A stretch of DNA of 64,000 bases from an uncultured Bacilli bacterium (GCA_944358305.1 CALVQK010000006.1:1-64000), one strand, 5' to 3'. Positions 9,658 through 18,992 are shown, counted from the stretch's first letter. Numbers and translations are program-made. Notes: generated by a model from the letters alone, not told the origin.

Positions 9658-9684
9658 AAAAAAAGTAATAGTGATTCTATTACT
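9658..9684 (-). terminator. Intrinsic terminator upstream of gatC
   Basis: Arms AGTAATAG (9664-9671) and CTATTACT (9677-9684) form a perfect 8-bp stem with a 5-base loop, followed by seven or more T on the minus strand. It includes the stop codon of the 9680-10402 gene and separates it from gatCAB. Confidence 0.88.
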
Positions 9685-10402
9685 CAGTTCGTTCTTTTAA
9701 TTTGTTTATTAAAATTTTCTTTATGGTTTTAGCTTGTTCTTCTTTTTCTATACTTTTTCTTTTATCTAATATTGTTAAGTAAGGGTATACTTCTTCTACT
9801 AAGGTCTCAACTAATCTAACATTATAGTCTTTATCAAAAGTAATACCATCATTTTCTTTTATCTTAATATATCTATCTTGTAATTTACTATAAAAGCCAT
9901 CTGCTTCTAAACTATCAGGATTTATTAGCATTGTTAACTCATCAGTTACACCACCCTCTCTAACGGTTTTAATGCCAAGAAAATATTCTTCATTATTATC
10001 AAGGGTAGTTTTAACAACTTTTAAGTTATCATCTTCAAAATATTTACCACTTTTACAATTATATAATGTAGTGGTTTGATCATGTTTATCGCAATTTTTT
10101 ATAGTATGAGGAGTGTTTTCTAAAATAAAAGTATCTCCTATAATCATATTAGGTAAATCTAACTCTGTAAAGTCTTGTTCATAAATAGTTTTATTGCCTT
10201 CCTTAAAATAGTCAAAAACGGCAAAGCAAAACTCATGCCCTACTGAAATTGAAACGAACCTATTGTCACTAATTTGTCTTAAATATTTGGGAAACCCAAA
10301 TCTACAAACTAAATTATTATCTTTATCATATAATTTCATTATTGGAAAAATTCTATCACCATCATCTTTTATTTTATAATCATCTGAAATATGTATTTCC
10401 AT
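9680..10402 (-). CDS. Hypothetical cytoplasmic protein
   Basis: 240 aa, not recognised. There is no signal peptide or membrane segment. The N-terminal two thirds is strand-rich, with pairs of aromatic and acidic residues (for example KLYDKDNNLVCRFGFP); four cysteines are scattered and do not form a zinc motif. The last 45 residues are a basic/acidic helix that could be a coiled coil. It has a good AGGAGG-like site. It follows the U32 gene by 21 bases on the same strand and ends in a strong terminator, so it is probably the last gene of that transcript. Function unknown. Confidence 0.6.
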   Translation of the reverse strand: MEIHISDDYKIKDDGDRIFPIMKLYDKDNNLVCRFGFPKYLRQISDNRFVSISVGHEFCFAVFDYFKEGNKTIYEQDFTELDLPNMIIGDTFILENTPHTIKNCDKHDQTTTLYNCKSGKYFEDDNLKVVKTTLDNNEEYFLGIKTVREGGVTDELTMLINPDSLEADGFYSKLQDRYIKIKENDGITFDKDYNVRLVETLVEEVYPYLTILDKRKSIEKEEQAKTIKKILINKLKERTE

Positions 10403-10423
10403 AACTTCCTCCTTTTTAGTTAG

Positions 10424-12403
10424 TTATTTTTTAAAATAGATGTTATCATAATTAAAATCTTCTTCATTTAAATTTATCTCATAACTTGAATTAATATGAG
10501 TACATCTTCCATCAAAATAGACTTTAAACTTATCATTTTTAATATTAACTAAAGTATAATAATTATCTTTATCTATATTTAAGATATTACCTTTAATAAT
10601 CATTACTTCTACAAAGCCTTTAGTTTTAATAATTATTGGTATATTACCAAATTTTTTCCTAATAGACTCTATTAAATCTTTTAATTCTAAACTATTAAGT
10701 TCTACTGATAAGGTTATGGCTTTATATCCTAATTTATAAAGATAATAAGCAGTATATGAATTAAAGACATTTAAATGGTATGATGCTATTACATCAGTAG
10801 TTGGTCTAAATAAATTACTAACAATGCTTTTATCTTTTAACACATCGTTAAGATAAAAAGGATTTCTTTCTACTTCCCAGTAACCATCTAAATTTATTAC
10901 CTCTTTAGTATTGATCTTATCAAATTTTACTTCTTTAACAATAGGTTCTTTATAGTCATTAAGAAGTTCTCCTATTAGTCTTTCAGAAAGAGTTCTCCTA
11001 GCAATATTTAGGTCGCCTATTCTAATAAAAATATTATCATCTATATCCACATTTATATGATTAATAGAAAAAGGAGTATTACCTAGTTTTTTAACCTGGT
11101 TTATTATTCTTTCTTTAGATAGAGGATTATTAATAGATCTTTCAACTTCTTTTCCAGTATAAGTAACAGTATGTTTAGTATCACTAAAAGTTAAAGTAAA
11201 CACCTCTCCTACTTTCGCTTTTACTTCAATATTAATAGGTACTTTTCTTTTAATAGTAAAGTCTGTTATCTCTAATCTTTTAGAAGTTGTTGTTCTAACT
11301 TCATCTAGAGTAGTTAAATTTACTTTATTATCTATTTCCACAATCTGGTTAGGATTTCCTTTATTTATTAAATTATCTTTTAAGTCATATAGATAATTTA
11401 CTATCATACCTTTATTACTTTCTTTAAATCTAATACCATCACCTTGTAATAGTTCTCTATCTAATTTTATTCTAATTCTCTCATCATTTACTTCTATAAC
11501 TTTTCCCAAATGGCTACCTAAATGATTAGGACTTAATTTATTTATTAAATCATTATCATTAAATAAATGTCCTTTAGTAAAGCCTCGATAAAACATGCTC
11601 TTTAAGTCTTCTATAGTCTTATTAGTTAATTCTTTTCCATCAAGAATTTTGCGATAATATCTTGTAATAAATCCTACATAAGATGGGCTTTTCATTCTAC
11701 CTTCTATTTTTAAACTAGTAATGTTATGAGGTAATTTTTTGATATCTAATGAGGTATTTAACTCTTTCATAGATAATAAATAGCCTTCATCTATTAAAGT
11801 TTTATCTTTATATAATTTATAAGGTAAGCGACAACTACCAACACATTCTCCTCTATTGCCACTACGTGAACCTAACATGGAACTAAATAGACAATTACCA
11901 GAATAACTTACACATAAGGCTCCATGAATAAAGACTTCTAGTTCTATAGGTATATCTATTTTTCTTATCTCATCTATACTCATTTCTCTTGGAAGTACTA
12001 CACGTTTTATCCCCATTTCATATAAAAGTTTTATAGTCTCATAACTACTACTATTGACTTGAGTTGAAGCGTGGATTGTAAGATTAGGATATTTTTCTAA
12101 ACATAAAGAAATCATACCAAAGTCTTGCATTAAAATAGCATCTACGCCTAGATTATATAAAAATTCTACTTCATTAAGAAAATCTTCTACTTCATTATCT
12201 TTTACTAAAGTATTCATAGTAACATATATCTTAACACCATATATTTTACCTAATTTTAAAACGGTCTTTAATTCTTCTTCCGTAAAATTCTTGGCATAAC
12301 TTCTAGCACCAAACATTTTACCTGATAAATAAATAGCATCGGCACCATTATTTAAAGCGGCATAAAATGAATTTATATCTCCTGCTGGTACTAATAATTC
12401 CAT
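10424..12403 (-). CDS. U32 family protein (RlhA/TrhP-like RNA hydroxylation enzyme)
   Basis: 659 aa with the peptidase U32 fold followed by a DUF3656-like C-terminal region. It opens with MELLVPAGD, and the U32 signature (EVFIHGALCVSYSGNC) is intact. Four conserved cysteines at about 164, 171, 187 and 191 match the likely Fe-S ligands of this family. Characterised members (E. coli RlhA, TrhP) take part in RNA cytidine or uridine hydroxylation rather than proteolysis. The length fits RlhA-like two-domain members, but rRNA and tRNA targets cannot be separated here. The ATG at 12403 is chosen because an AGAGGT site lies 7 bases upstream; the longer ORF starts inside the leader. Confidence 0.87.
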   Translation of the reverse strand: MELLVPAGDINSFYAALNNGADAIYLSGKMFGARSYAKNFTEEELKTVLKLGKIYGVKIYVTMNTLVKDNEVEDFLNEVEFLYNLGVDAILMQDFGMISLCLEKYPNLTIHASTQVNSSSYETIKLLYEMGIKRVVLPREMSIDEIRKIDIPIELEVFIHGALCVSYSGNCLFSSMLGSRSGNRGECVGSCRLPYKLYKDKTLIDEGYLLSMKELNTSLDIKKLPHNITSLKIEGRMKSPSYVGFITRYYRKILDGKELTNKTIEDLKSMFYRGFTKGHLFNDNDLINKLSPNHLGSHLGKVIEVNDERIRIKLDRELLQGDGIRFKESNKGMIVNYLYDLKDNLINKGNPNQIVEIDNKVNLTTLDEVRTTTSKRLEITDFTIKRKVPINIEVKAKVGEVFTLTFSDTKHTVTYTGKEVERSINNPLSKERIINQVKKLGNTPFSINHINVDIDDNIFIRIGDLNIARRTLSERLIGELLNDYKEPIVKEVKFDKINTKEVINLDGYWEVERNPFYLNDVLKDKSIVSNLFRPTTDVIASYHLNVFNSYTAYYLYKLGYKAITLSVELNSLELKDLIESIRKKFGNIPIIIKTKGFVEVMIIKGNILNIDKDNYYTLVNIKNDKFKVYFDGRCTHINSSYEINLNEEDFNYDNIYFKK

Positions 12404-12455
12404 AGATAACACCTCTAATCTATGTTTATAATACAAAATATTTTAGTTTTTAACA

Positions 12456-12489
12456 AGAAAAAAGTACTAGGAGCTATTGTCTAGTACTT
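12456..12489 (-). terminator. Intrinsic terminator
   Basis: Perfect 9-bp stem (12462-12470 with 12481-12489), 10-base loop and a run of T on the minus strand, directly after the small membrane protein gene at 12494-12814. It isolates that gene from the U32 gene. Confidence 0.9.
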
Positions 12490-12493
12490 AAAA

Positions 12494-12814
12494 TTAATTA
12501 TTTTTTCTTTGATTTATTTTTTCTTTTGCATGATTTAATCCTGTAAAAATTGACATAGTAGTAATTGCAGTACCTAAAGATATGGCAACAGGCCATGTTT
12601 CTACAAATCTATAGGTAGTATTAATAACATCTCCTACAAAACTTGGATCATTAATTATAACATGCATTCCAAAAACATTATTTGCTACTGCAATACTAAG
12701 GGGAATAGCAGAAAGTTCTACTCCTACAATACCGCCTTTCAAAGCATAATTTCTTTTTAAATTTCTCTCATAAATTTCTAAATTACTTGTTTTATTTTCT
12801 TTATCTTTTTTCAT
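12494..12814 (-). CDS. Small two-span membrane protein, function unknown
   Basis: 106 aa. A basic N-terminal region (about 25 residues) is followed by two hydrophobic helices (about 27-50 and 72-95) and a short basic C-terminus. It resembles two other small genes of the window (27050-27358 and 28794-29045) in size, topology and isolation as a single-gene unit, though sequence similarity is only weak. It has its own consensus promoter (12846-12874), an AAGGGGG ribosome site and its own terminator, so it is probably highly transcribed. No function can be assigned. Confidence 0.65.
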   Translation of the reverse strand: MKKDKENKTSNLEIYERNLKRNYALKGGIVGVELSAIPLSIAVANNVFGMHVIINDPSFVGDVINTTYRFVETWPVAISLGTAITTMSIFTGLNHAKEKINQRKNN

Positions 12815-12845
12815 CTAATAACCCCCTTTGAATTAAGGTTACTGT

Positions 12846-12874
12846 ATTATAACAAATTAAGATAAATGTGTCAA
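12846..12874 (-). promoter_or_regulatory. Consensus sigma-A promoter
   Basis: On the minus strand TTGACA (12874-12869), a 17-base spacer, and TATAAT (12851-12846): a perfect vegetative promoter driving the small membrane protein gene whose start is at 12814. Confidence 0.9.
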
Positions 12875-12963
12875 ATATATAACTTGCTATCTTTTAATAT
12901 TTCAAGTTTTGATTATTTAAAAAACTATAGAAATTGTTTTAACTTTTCTATAGCTAAAGCTAA

Positions 12964-12994
12964 CAAAAATCCTCCAGAAATATTATGGGGGATT
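12964..12994 (-). terminator. Intrinsic terminator after relQ
   Basis: Arms 12986-12994 and 12968-12976 pair over 9 positions with one mismatch, followed by T5 on the minus strand. It lies 16 bases after the relQ stop codon and ends the herA-sepF-divIVA-relQ run. Confidence 0.8.
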
Positions 12995-13009
12995 TAGTTA
13001 TTTTCATAC

Positions 13010-13636
13010 TTAAATTACTTCTTGATCATCTTTAATTATTTGCATTTCCTTATTTAGGTTTAACATTTTTTGATCTAATCTATGAATATCTTTAGCACAA
13101 TTTTGCATTTCCTCTCTTATTTCCTCAGGTATTTCTCCTTTGAATTTATACATTATTTTATGATCTAGACTGGCCCAGAAATCCATAGCGACTGTTCTAA
13201 TTTGAATTTCTGCTGCAACTAATTCTACTCCATCTATTAAATAAACAGGAACATAAACATTTAAATGATAACTAGAATAGCCTGTATCTTTAGGATTTGT
13301 AATGTAATCTTCTTTATCATGAACTGTTATTTGATCACTACTTTCTATTATTCTTACTATTTCGTAAACATCAGATAAAAATGAACAGACTATTCTAATT
13401 CCTACCATATCTAGGATATGTTCTTCTATATTTTTAACTGTTACTTCGTAGCCTCTAGAAATTAACTTTTTACTAGCACTATCATAACTTTTTAAACGTG
13501 ACTTTATATGTTCGACAGGATTATAGTTATTTTTATATTCATAGTCTTGTAATAAAATACTTATTTCTGTTTCTAGTGTTTTTAGGGCGGCTGTATATTT
13601 TAATATTAAGCCATCTAATTCTTTATCTTCTTCCAT
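13010..13636 (-). CDS. relQ: Small alarmone synthetase (GTP pyrophosphokinase), RelQ/YjbM type
   Basis: Single-domain (p)ppGpp synthetase transferring pyrophosphate from ATP to GTP or GDP. At 208 aa it matches RelQ/YjbM. Motifs seen: the GIRIVCSF strand, the TGYSSYHL substrate loop, EIQIRT and the catalytic-region helix containing SLDHKIMYK. There is no hydrolase HD domain and no regulatory TGS or ACT domain. The C-terminal helix fits the tetramer-forming helix of RelQ. It is downstream of divIVA with an intervening hairpin that may reduce read-through. Confidence 0.94.
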   Translation of the reverse strand: MEEDKELDGLILKYTAALKTLETEISILLQDYEYKNNYNPVEHIKSRLKSYDSASKKLISRGYEVTVKNIEEHILDMVGIRIVCSFLSDVYEIVRIIESSDQITVHDKEDYITNPKDTGYSSYHLNVYVPVYLIDGVELVAAEIQIRTVAMDFWASLDHKIMYKFKGEIPEEIREEMQNCAKDIHRLDQKMLNLNKEMQIIKDDQEVI

Positions 13637-13659
13637 AAATCTCCTTCCTAAATAGACAT

Positions 13660-13691
13660 AAAACTAGACTTAATTGTCTTCTAAGTCTAGT
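13660..13691 (-). terminator. Hairpin at the divIVA/relQ junction
   Basis: Perfect 10-bp inverted repeat (13663-13672 with 13682-13691) overlapping the last codons of divIVA. The following T-run is short, so it is either a weak terminator or an RNA-processing site. Confidence 0.5.
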
Positions 13692-14107
13692 GTTTCTATT
13701 TCTTCTACTACCGCCATTTGTTGTTCAACAATAATCTTTAGTTTGCGTTTAAATATTTTAACATTCTTTTCTAAGGTATCTGCTTCTTGTTCTATTTTTC
13801 TAGCTTTTAGTAGTGATTCTCCCACTATTCTTGAAGCATTATGCTTAGCGTCACTAACAATTATATCAGCTTCTTCTCTTGCTAGTCTTTTAACATTATC
13901 AGCAGTTTTTTCTGCATTTATTAAGGATTGTTTTAATGTATTCTCTAAATCTTCATAGTGACTTAACTTGTCTTTTAGATTTTCTATTTCTTTTTTTTGA
14001 TCTTTACACTTTTTTATTATTCCTTCAGTTTCCTTAATTACATCTGTTACAAATTTATTAACTTCAGCTCTATTATATCCGTTTGCCTCATAATTAAATT
14101 TGTCCAC
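13670..14107 (-). CDS. divIVA: DivIVA-like cell division/polarity protein
   Basis: 145-aa coiled-coil protein that in Bacilli gathers at negatively curved membrane (septa and poles). The N-terminal DivIVA motif is visible (FNYEANGYNRAEVNKFV), followed by two long coiled-coil segments (about 20-65 and 70-140). It is shorter than B. subtilis DivIVA (164 aa). It lies directly after sepF, the same pairing as in the ylm/sepF/divIVA region of other Firmicutes, here without ylmG and ylmH between them. In a spore former it may also help to anchor chromosomes at the pole. Confidence 0.9.
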   Translation of the reverse strand: MDKFNYEANGYNRAEVNKFVTDVIKETEGIIKKCKDQKKEIENLKDKLSHYEDLENTLKQSLINAEKTADNVKRLAREEADIIVSDAKHNASRIVGESLLKARKIEQEADTLEKNVKIFKRKLKIIVEQQMAVVEEIETLDLEDN

Positions 14108-14135
14108 TTATATCACATCCCTTAAATTCGGGTTC

Positions 14136-14567
14136 TTACCAATCAAATTCATCGTCTTCTTGTTTTTTAGCTCTTTTAGACTGTGGTTTTGGAGGAGCAT
14201 CATCAGAAATTTCTCCTTCTACATTAACATTATTCGGTGTACATAAAAATATGCCTCCACCTAATTTTTGTAAATCACCACCAATAGCATATAAAGTACC
14301 ACTTAAAAAGTCGACAATTCTTTTAGCTTGGTCTGGTGTTACTCTTTTTAAGTTAACAACGACAGCATTTCTTTCTTTTAAGTAATCTGCTATTTGTTGA
14401 CTTTCTGAATAAGCACGTGGCTCTAGTAACATCATTTTGCTACCAGCAGTTCCATTTTCGTCCATATACTCTTCTCTACTCACTTTATAATACTCCTCCT
14501 CTTTTACTTCTTCTTCATAATCTCTATCATCGCTACCAATTAATTTTTTTAATTTATCTAAAGCCAT
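14136..14567 (-). CDS. sepF: Cell division protein SepF
   Basis: 143 aa. The N-terminal amphipathic helix (about 1-12) is the membrane anchor, an acidic linker follows, and the SepF domain (about 45-125) contains [23 protein letters not shown] and the glycine-rich [16 protein letters not shown]. SepF bundles FtsZ filaments and tethers the Z ring to the membrane. It is 61 bases downstream of the HerA-like gene and upstream of divIVA. Confidence 0.96.
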   Translation of the reverse strand: MALDKLKKLIGSDDRDYEEEVKEEEYYKVSREEYMDENGTAGSKMMLLEPRAYSESQQIADYLKERNAVVVNLKRVTPDQAKRIVDFLSGTLYAIGGDLQKLGGGIFLCTPNNVNVEGEISDDAPPKPQSKRAKKQEDDEFDW

Positions 14568-14628
14568 ATCTTATCCTCCTATTAACTATATATTATAGTA
14601 ACATATTTTTTTTATTTAGAAAAGGTAT

Positions 14629-16398
14629 TTAATTACTTTTATACCAAATATTTTTAATATCAACATTATTAGATAATGGTTCTGGATCTGCTTTTTGAAA
14701 TTGCATATTAATTGGTACTTTAAAGGCACTACCAAAAGCTATGGCATTACCTGGTTTTAAATTTTTAAGTTGATTAGCTACTTCTAAAGAGATATTTGGA
14801 ACCATATCTTTAATATATCCTAAATCTTTTGGATGTAGTGTTCTTAAAATAACAAAGTTTGAACATTGTGATATTGCGGTATCTGATAGTTCACTAGGTC
14901 TTTGGGTAATTAATCCTAATAAAACTCCATATTTACGTCCTTCTTTTGTAATACGATCAAAGATATTATAACCAAGTATTTCAGTATCAGTATCTTTTTG
15001 AACATAACGATGCGCTTCTTCAATGATGATATGGTAAGGAACGCTACCACGATTTTCATTTATAACAGCAGTATCAAAAATAAGTTTAGAAATTATTTTT
15101 GTTATTACTTTAGCAAGTCTATCTTCAATATAACTAATATTAAAGTTAACTATTTGACATCTTTGTCCATCCAAATTAGTAAATAATCTATCTAAATAAG
15201 TATCTTTAGAAATGTAAGCAGTTGAATCAAAGAATACATGATTAGGACTATTAGCAAGTGTATGAAGTCTAACACTTAAAACATTAGCATAGTCATAGAC
15301 TTTATCACTTTTTAGTATTCCTTCACTAATAAGAGCAAAGTCCATCGCTGTTTCTAAATCTTTTAGAGTATAAGCGATTAATTTTTGAGGCTTATCTTCT
15401 AAATTAAAATCATCTAATATAAATTGTTTTACAAAATTAACAACAAGTTCCATTTCCATAAGTTTACCAGTTTTATCTATATATAAACATTGTTTAAAGG
15501 TTCTAGTGTAACCTGGTTGAACTATTTTAGCATCAAGACTTAAGTCTTTAGTATTAAATTTAGTTAGAACAGCGATTACTTGATCTCTTATTTTCGTTGA
15601 TTGATGACCACTTAAAAGAATATCAAGTACTGCTCTTGCAATAATATCATTTTTATATTTAATAACATCAGGATCATCTCCTGTTAAAATATTAACAAGA
15701 CTTAAAGCTTTTTCAATAATTGGTATTTGATTAGGGGTTGTAACATCAAGAAGGAGAGCTAAATCATCTACTCCTAATAACCAAAGAGGAATATTTAAAA
15801 CTTCACTTAAAGCATTATCAGGATTAGTAGTATAAGTTTTATAGTGCATATTGGGATTTACTTTATCAATATTTCCTAAAGCTCTTGTATATTCTCCATA
15901 AGCATCAAACATAATAACATGAGCGCCAACTGGACTTTTTCTTGGATCAGCGAAAACATTTTGTAGAATACGACTAACAGAGAATGATTTACCAGCACCA
16001 CTATTTCCTAGTATGGCAAAATGATTACTGAAAAAACTATTGATATTAACATTTATTTTATAATTTTGATAGATATTAGAATAACCAAATGTTACTTCAG
16101 AATCAGTAGGTTCAGTTGGTCCTAGAATCAAAGCAAGTTCTTCCATAGTGACAATTCTTGTAGTTGATCTAAATGATGGCTTTGCACTTATTCCTGGTAA
16201 AAATGTATTGTTTTTTATTTCTCCAACAATATTTATTTTTAAAGTGGTTTTTGTACTATTAACTATCTCACCTACTATCTTAGTCCCATTATCTTCAAAA
16301 ATGACATGAAGATTTAATAAATTAGCTTGTTTTGTTAAATCTATATTTAAATCTAAAAGTACACTGTTGTCTACTATTTCTTTAATTGTTCCAAGCAT
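14629..16398 (-). CDS. HerA/DUF87-type ATPase
   Basis: 589-aa hexameric DNA-pumping ATPase of the HerA/FtsK superclass. An N-terminal beta-barrel (HAS-barrel-like, about 1-85) precedes the ATPase core. Walker A is GNSGAGKS (131-138), Walker B is HIIIEEAHRY (about 465), and a downstream LITQRPSELSD region matches the arginine/sensor motifs of HerA. In archaea HerA works with NurA, and in bacteria with NurA-like or SIR2/DUF4297 defence partners. No nuclease partner is adjacent here, and the next genes are division genes, so the role is open. Start at the ATG with GAAGGTG upstream. Confidence 0.87.
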   Translation of the reverse strand: MLGTIKEIVDNSVLLDLNIDLTKQANLLNLHVIFEDNGTKIVGEIVNSTKTTLKINIVGEIKNNTFLPGISAKPSFRSTTRIVTMEELALILGPTEPTDSEVTFGYSNIYQNYKINVNINSFFSNHFAILGNSGAGKSFSVSRILQNVFADPRKSPVGAHVIMFDAYGEYTRALGNIDKVNPNMHYKTYTTNPDNALSEVLNIPLWLLGVDDLALLLDVTTPNQIPIIEKALSLVNILTGDDPDVIKYKNDIIARAVLDILLSGHQSTKIRDQVIAVLTKFNTKDLSLDAKIVQPGYTRTFKQCLYIDKTGKLMEMELVVNFVKQFILDDFNLEDKPQKLIAYTLKDLETAMDFALISEGILKSDKVYDYANVLSVRLHTLANSPNHVFFDSTAYISKDTYLDRLFTNLDGQRCQIVNFNISYIEDRLAKVITKIISKLIFDTAVINENRGSVPYHIIIEEAHRYVQKDTDTEILGYNIFDRITKEGRKYGVLLGLITQRPSELSDTAISQCSNFVILRTLHPKDLGYIKDMVPNISLEVANQLKNLKPGNAIAFGSAFKVPINMQFQKADPEPLSNNVDIKNIWYKSN

Positions 16399-16466
16399 GT
16401 TAACACCTTCTTATTCTATAGAAATTATACTATAAATTTTTATTATGAACAAGTGTATTTTTCAAC

Positions 16467-16501
16467 TAAAAAGACACTATAACCTATATAGATTAAGTGC
16501 C
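16467..16501 (-). terminator. Intrinsic terminator after the zinc-ribbon coiled-coil gene
   Basis: GGCACT (16501-16496) pairs with AGTGTC (16478-16473) with one G-U, extended by an imperfect inner stem, followed by T5 on the minus strand. It lies 35 bases beyond the stop codon at 16536. Confidence 0.7.
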
Positions 16502-16535
16502 AGTTTTCAATTATTAAAGATTATTGTATATTAAT

Positions 16536-18548
16536 TTATCTTTCTTTAGTTAATTCATATATTAATTTTTCTTTTTTATTTATGATTTCGTTAAGTTCTT
16601 TTTGCATTTGTGTCTTTTCTTTTTCTATTTTGTTTATTTGTTTATTTAGATCTATTTTAGCTTTTTTTCTTTTTTCTTCAATTATATTATTTAATGTTGA
16701 AATTTGATTGCTTTTTTCAGTAATTATTTGTTTTATATTTCTTTTCTCACTAATTTTAAAAATGGTTAGATTAGATAATTGCTGGTTTAAATCAGCTAAT
16801 TCTTTTTCTAATGAATTTAAGGTAGTTTCTTCTTTTAATTTTATGTTATATTGCTTTTTTACCTTATCTATTAGTGGTTTATTTTTTTCATTTATTGTAC
16901 TAATTTCGTCATTTAATTTTTTTATATAAATTTCAAGTCGGTGTAGCTCATTTTTGATTTCTTGTTTCTTTTCTTTATGTTTATTCCAATATTGATATTT
17001 TCTTATTTCTATGTTGATATAATTATCTATATTTTCCATGTTTTCAATTTCATAATTATGATTTTCTAAATATTGTTTAGCAAAATAGCCAGATAATAAA
17101 TTATCATTACTATGTGCTTGATATATAATATCATATATTTTCTCAAAATCATTATAAACAACGGAAATAAGTATTTTTTTGCGTCCATTGAATAGAAAAA
17201 TATTTATATTATATTTGACTACTTGAACATTAATTGTTTTCCCTTCATTTGGTTTATAGTTTGACTGTTTTTGCATATTTTCATTTATAGCAGATGCTGC
17301 TCCAATAACGCTCCCGGTTGTACCTCCAACAATCCCGCCTACGATGCTTCTACCAATGACACTTGCTGATTTAGTTGGTTTCAAATTTAAAGATGTTAAG
17401 GGGTTATTATAATTTTGGCTATTCGATTTTGTGTCACTATCAATTCTATCATAATTAGAAAAGCTTCCATATATTTCATCTATAGGTTCTTGGGATAAAT
17501 CATCACTATTATACTCAGCAATGTAAAATAAATTATATTTACTAATTAGTAATATTGGCAAAAGTTTAAATTTTTTAGAACTATAACCAATATGGATATT
17601 TATACCATATTCTGACATCTCTTCTATAATTTTATTTTTAATTATAGTGTTAATATCTATGTGGGATTTTTTTTGCACTTTTTTTAGATTTTCTATTATT
17701 TTTTTATATTCGTTGATATATGGGGTTAATATTACTTTTGAGGTTTTATCCCAACTCTTTGTTTCGTTTTTTATAATTTCGCATTCTTTTTTTACTTTGT
17801 CAAAATTGTTAATATAAAGAACAGTTCCTAAATCATCTAAAGTATACTTATGTATTTGAAATTCTTCCCAGTTCTTGGGAATATCTTCTGATCTATTATA
17901 ACTATAAATTTTTGGAATATCTTCAATAAATATAAAGCTACTTTCTTTTTGTAATAAATATTTGACTATTATAATTATTAAATAGTGATCATCTAACTCA
18001 TTGTTTTTTAGTAGATAGTAGTTTTCTTTTTTTGCTTTAAACAAGTATGATAATTGTTGTTTTGGTGTAGGAGTTTTAAGTTTAGTTTTAAGTTTATCAA
18101 AAGGATTTTTTGTATTATCTTGTATATTTAATAAAAATAAAGAAATTATTGTTTGTTCTAAATCTTCTATGGAATAATTTTTTGAAAGTTCTTTAATGTT
18201 ATATTCTTTTAAAAATTTATTATATTCATCGAAATAAGTATTTAGTATTTTGGACTTGAATTTTAAAACATTCTCTTTTAACGTATTTGGCAGAATGTCA
18301 GCATCGCAATCTAGAATGTATTTTTCAGTCATTAAAAATGGTTTGCACTCATAGTTTTTTATCCATGTGGTTATTTGAATTTGATAATTTTCAGGTATTT
18401 TTTTACCTTCAAAAAAATTATTAAGAATTTCTTTAGCTTCTGTTAATGGGATTTTTGTTAAACTATTAATAGGATTACCACAATTTGGACAAGCATTTGC
18501 CTTATCACTAATTTGTTTTCCACATTCATCGCATTTTATTAGGGCCAT
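16536..18548 (-). CDS. Zinc-ribbon, glycine-zipper, coiled-coil protein of unknown function
   Basis: 670 aa. Parts in order: an N-terminal zinc ribbon with two CxxC knuckles (Cys6, Cys9, Cys20, Cys23); a large lysine-rich alpha/beta region without a recognisable motif (about 30-360); a glycine-zipper hydrophobic segment (about 394-420, GRSIVGGIVGG then GSVIGA) able to insert into or across a membrane; a short strand-rich domain (about 435-510); and a long C-terminal coiled coil (about 530-670). There is no signal peptide, so the bulk is probably cytoplasmic. The ATG at 18548 is chosen because GGAGG lies 5 bases upstream. It is monocistronic, with its own terminator and an extended -10 promoter. 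I do not recognise the family. Confidence 0.7.
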   Translation of the reverse strand: MALIKCDECGKQISDKANACPNCGNPINSLTKIPLTEAKEILNNFFEGKKIPENYQIQITTWIKNYECKPFLMTEKYILDCDADILPNTLKENVLKFKSKILNTYFDEYNKFLKEYNIKELSKNYSIEDLEQTIISLFLLNIQDNTKNPFDKLKTKLKTPTPKQQLSYLFKAKKENYYLLKNNELDDHYLIIIIVKYLLQKESSFIFIEDIPKIYSYNRSEDIPKNWEEFQIHKYTLDDLGTVLYINNFDKVKKECEIIKNETKSWDKTSKVILTPYINEYKKIIENLKKVQKKSHIDINTIIKNKIIEEMSEYGINIHIGYSSKKFKLLPILLISKYNLFYIAEYNSDDLSQEPIDEIYGSFSNYDRIDSDTKSNSQNYNNPLTSLNLKPTKSASVIGRSIVGGIVGGTTGSVIGAASAINENMQKQSNYKPNEGKTINVQVVKYNINIFLFNGRKKILISVVYNDFEKIYDIIYQAHSNDNLLSGYFAKQYLENHNYEIENMENIDNYINIEIRKYQYWNKHKEKKQEIKNELHRLEIYIKKLNDEISTINEKNKPLIDKVKKQYNIKLKEETTLNSLEKELADLNQQLSNLTIFKISEKRNIKQIITEKSNQISTLNNIIEEKRKKAKIDLNKQINKIEKEKTQMQKELNEIINKKEKLIYELTKER

Positions 18549-18870
18549 TTTTTCCTCCAATGTTTTTTATTATATTATAGCATATTTTTTATTTTATCGG
18601 TTTTATTATTTGCATATGACTTTGTTCCAATTTCTTTAAATTAGAGTTATAACTACCACTGCTTTTATTAAATAAGCCCAATCATCTAGTAAATTAAGTA
18701 TAAATGATAGTAACCTTTTAGCATTATATGACTAAGTTCTATATTTCAAATCATAATTGAGCAATAAAATCCAACCATTTTTTTAATATTTCAAAACATT
18801 TATTTAAAGTTTCTATAAATAAAAACTTACTTAGTTATAATATCTAAATAAGTGTAATTAATATTAAACT
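18549..18870. other. Gene-free interval upstream of the zinc-ribbon gene
   Basis: About 320 bases of very AT-rich DNA with no ORF I can support. On the minus strand an extended -10 element (TG-C-TATAAT, with TATAAT at 18579-18574) lies about 26 bases before the start codon at 18548 and is the likely promoter of that gene. I see no tRNA, riboswitch or repeat in the rest. Confidence 0.5.
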
Positions 18871-18945
18871 GGCGTCCCCAGAGGGAATCGAACCTTCATC
18901 TAAGCCTTAGGAGGGCCTTGTTCTATCCGTTGAACTATGGGGACA
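18871..18945 (-). tRNA. tRNA-Arg (anticodon CCU)
   Basis: Cloverleaf reads leftward from GTCCCCA at 18945 to an encoded CCA at 18871. The acceptor stem is fully paired, the anticodon stem has one G-U pair, and the loop CTCCTAA gives anticodon CCT, which reads AGG. The T-stem has one A-C mismatch (third pair). A promoter-like pair lies just upstream. Confidence 0.95.
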
Positions 18946-18963
18946 AATAAAAAAGATAAATAT

Positions 18964-18992
18964 ATTTTAACATATCTTTTTATATTTGTTAA
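18964..18992 (-). promoter_or_regulatory. Promoter of tRNA-Arg
   Basis: On the minus strand TTAACA (18992-18987), a 17-base spacer, and TAAAAT (18969-18964), each one base from consensus. The -35 box overlaps the stop codon of the preceding gene (18989). Confidence 0.6.

Noticed and set aside
14629-16398. HerA-based anti-phage defence system
   Set aside because: No SIR2, DUF4297 or NurA-like nuclease is adjacent; the neighbours are sepF and divIVA.
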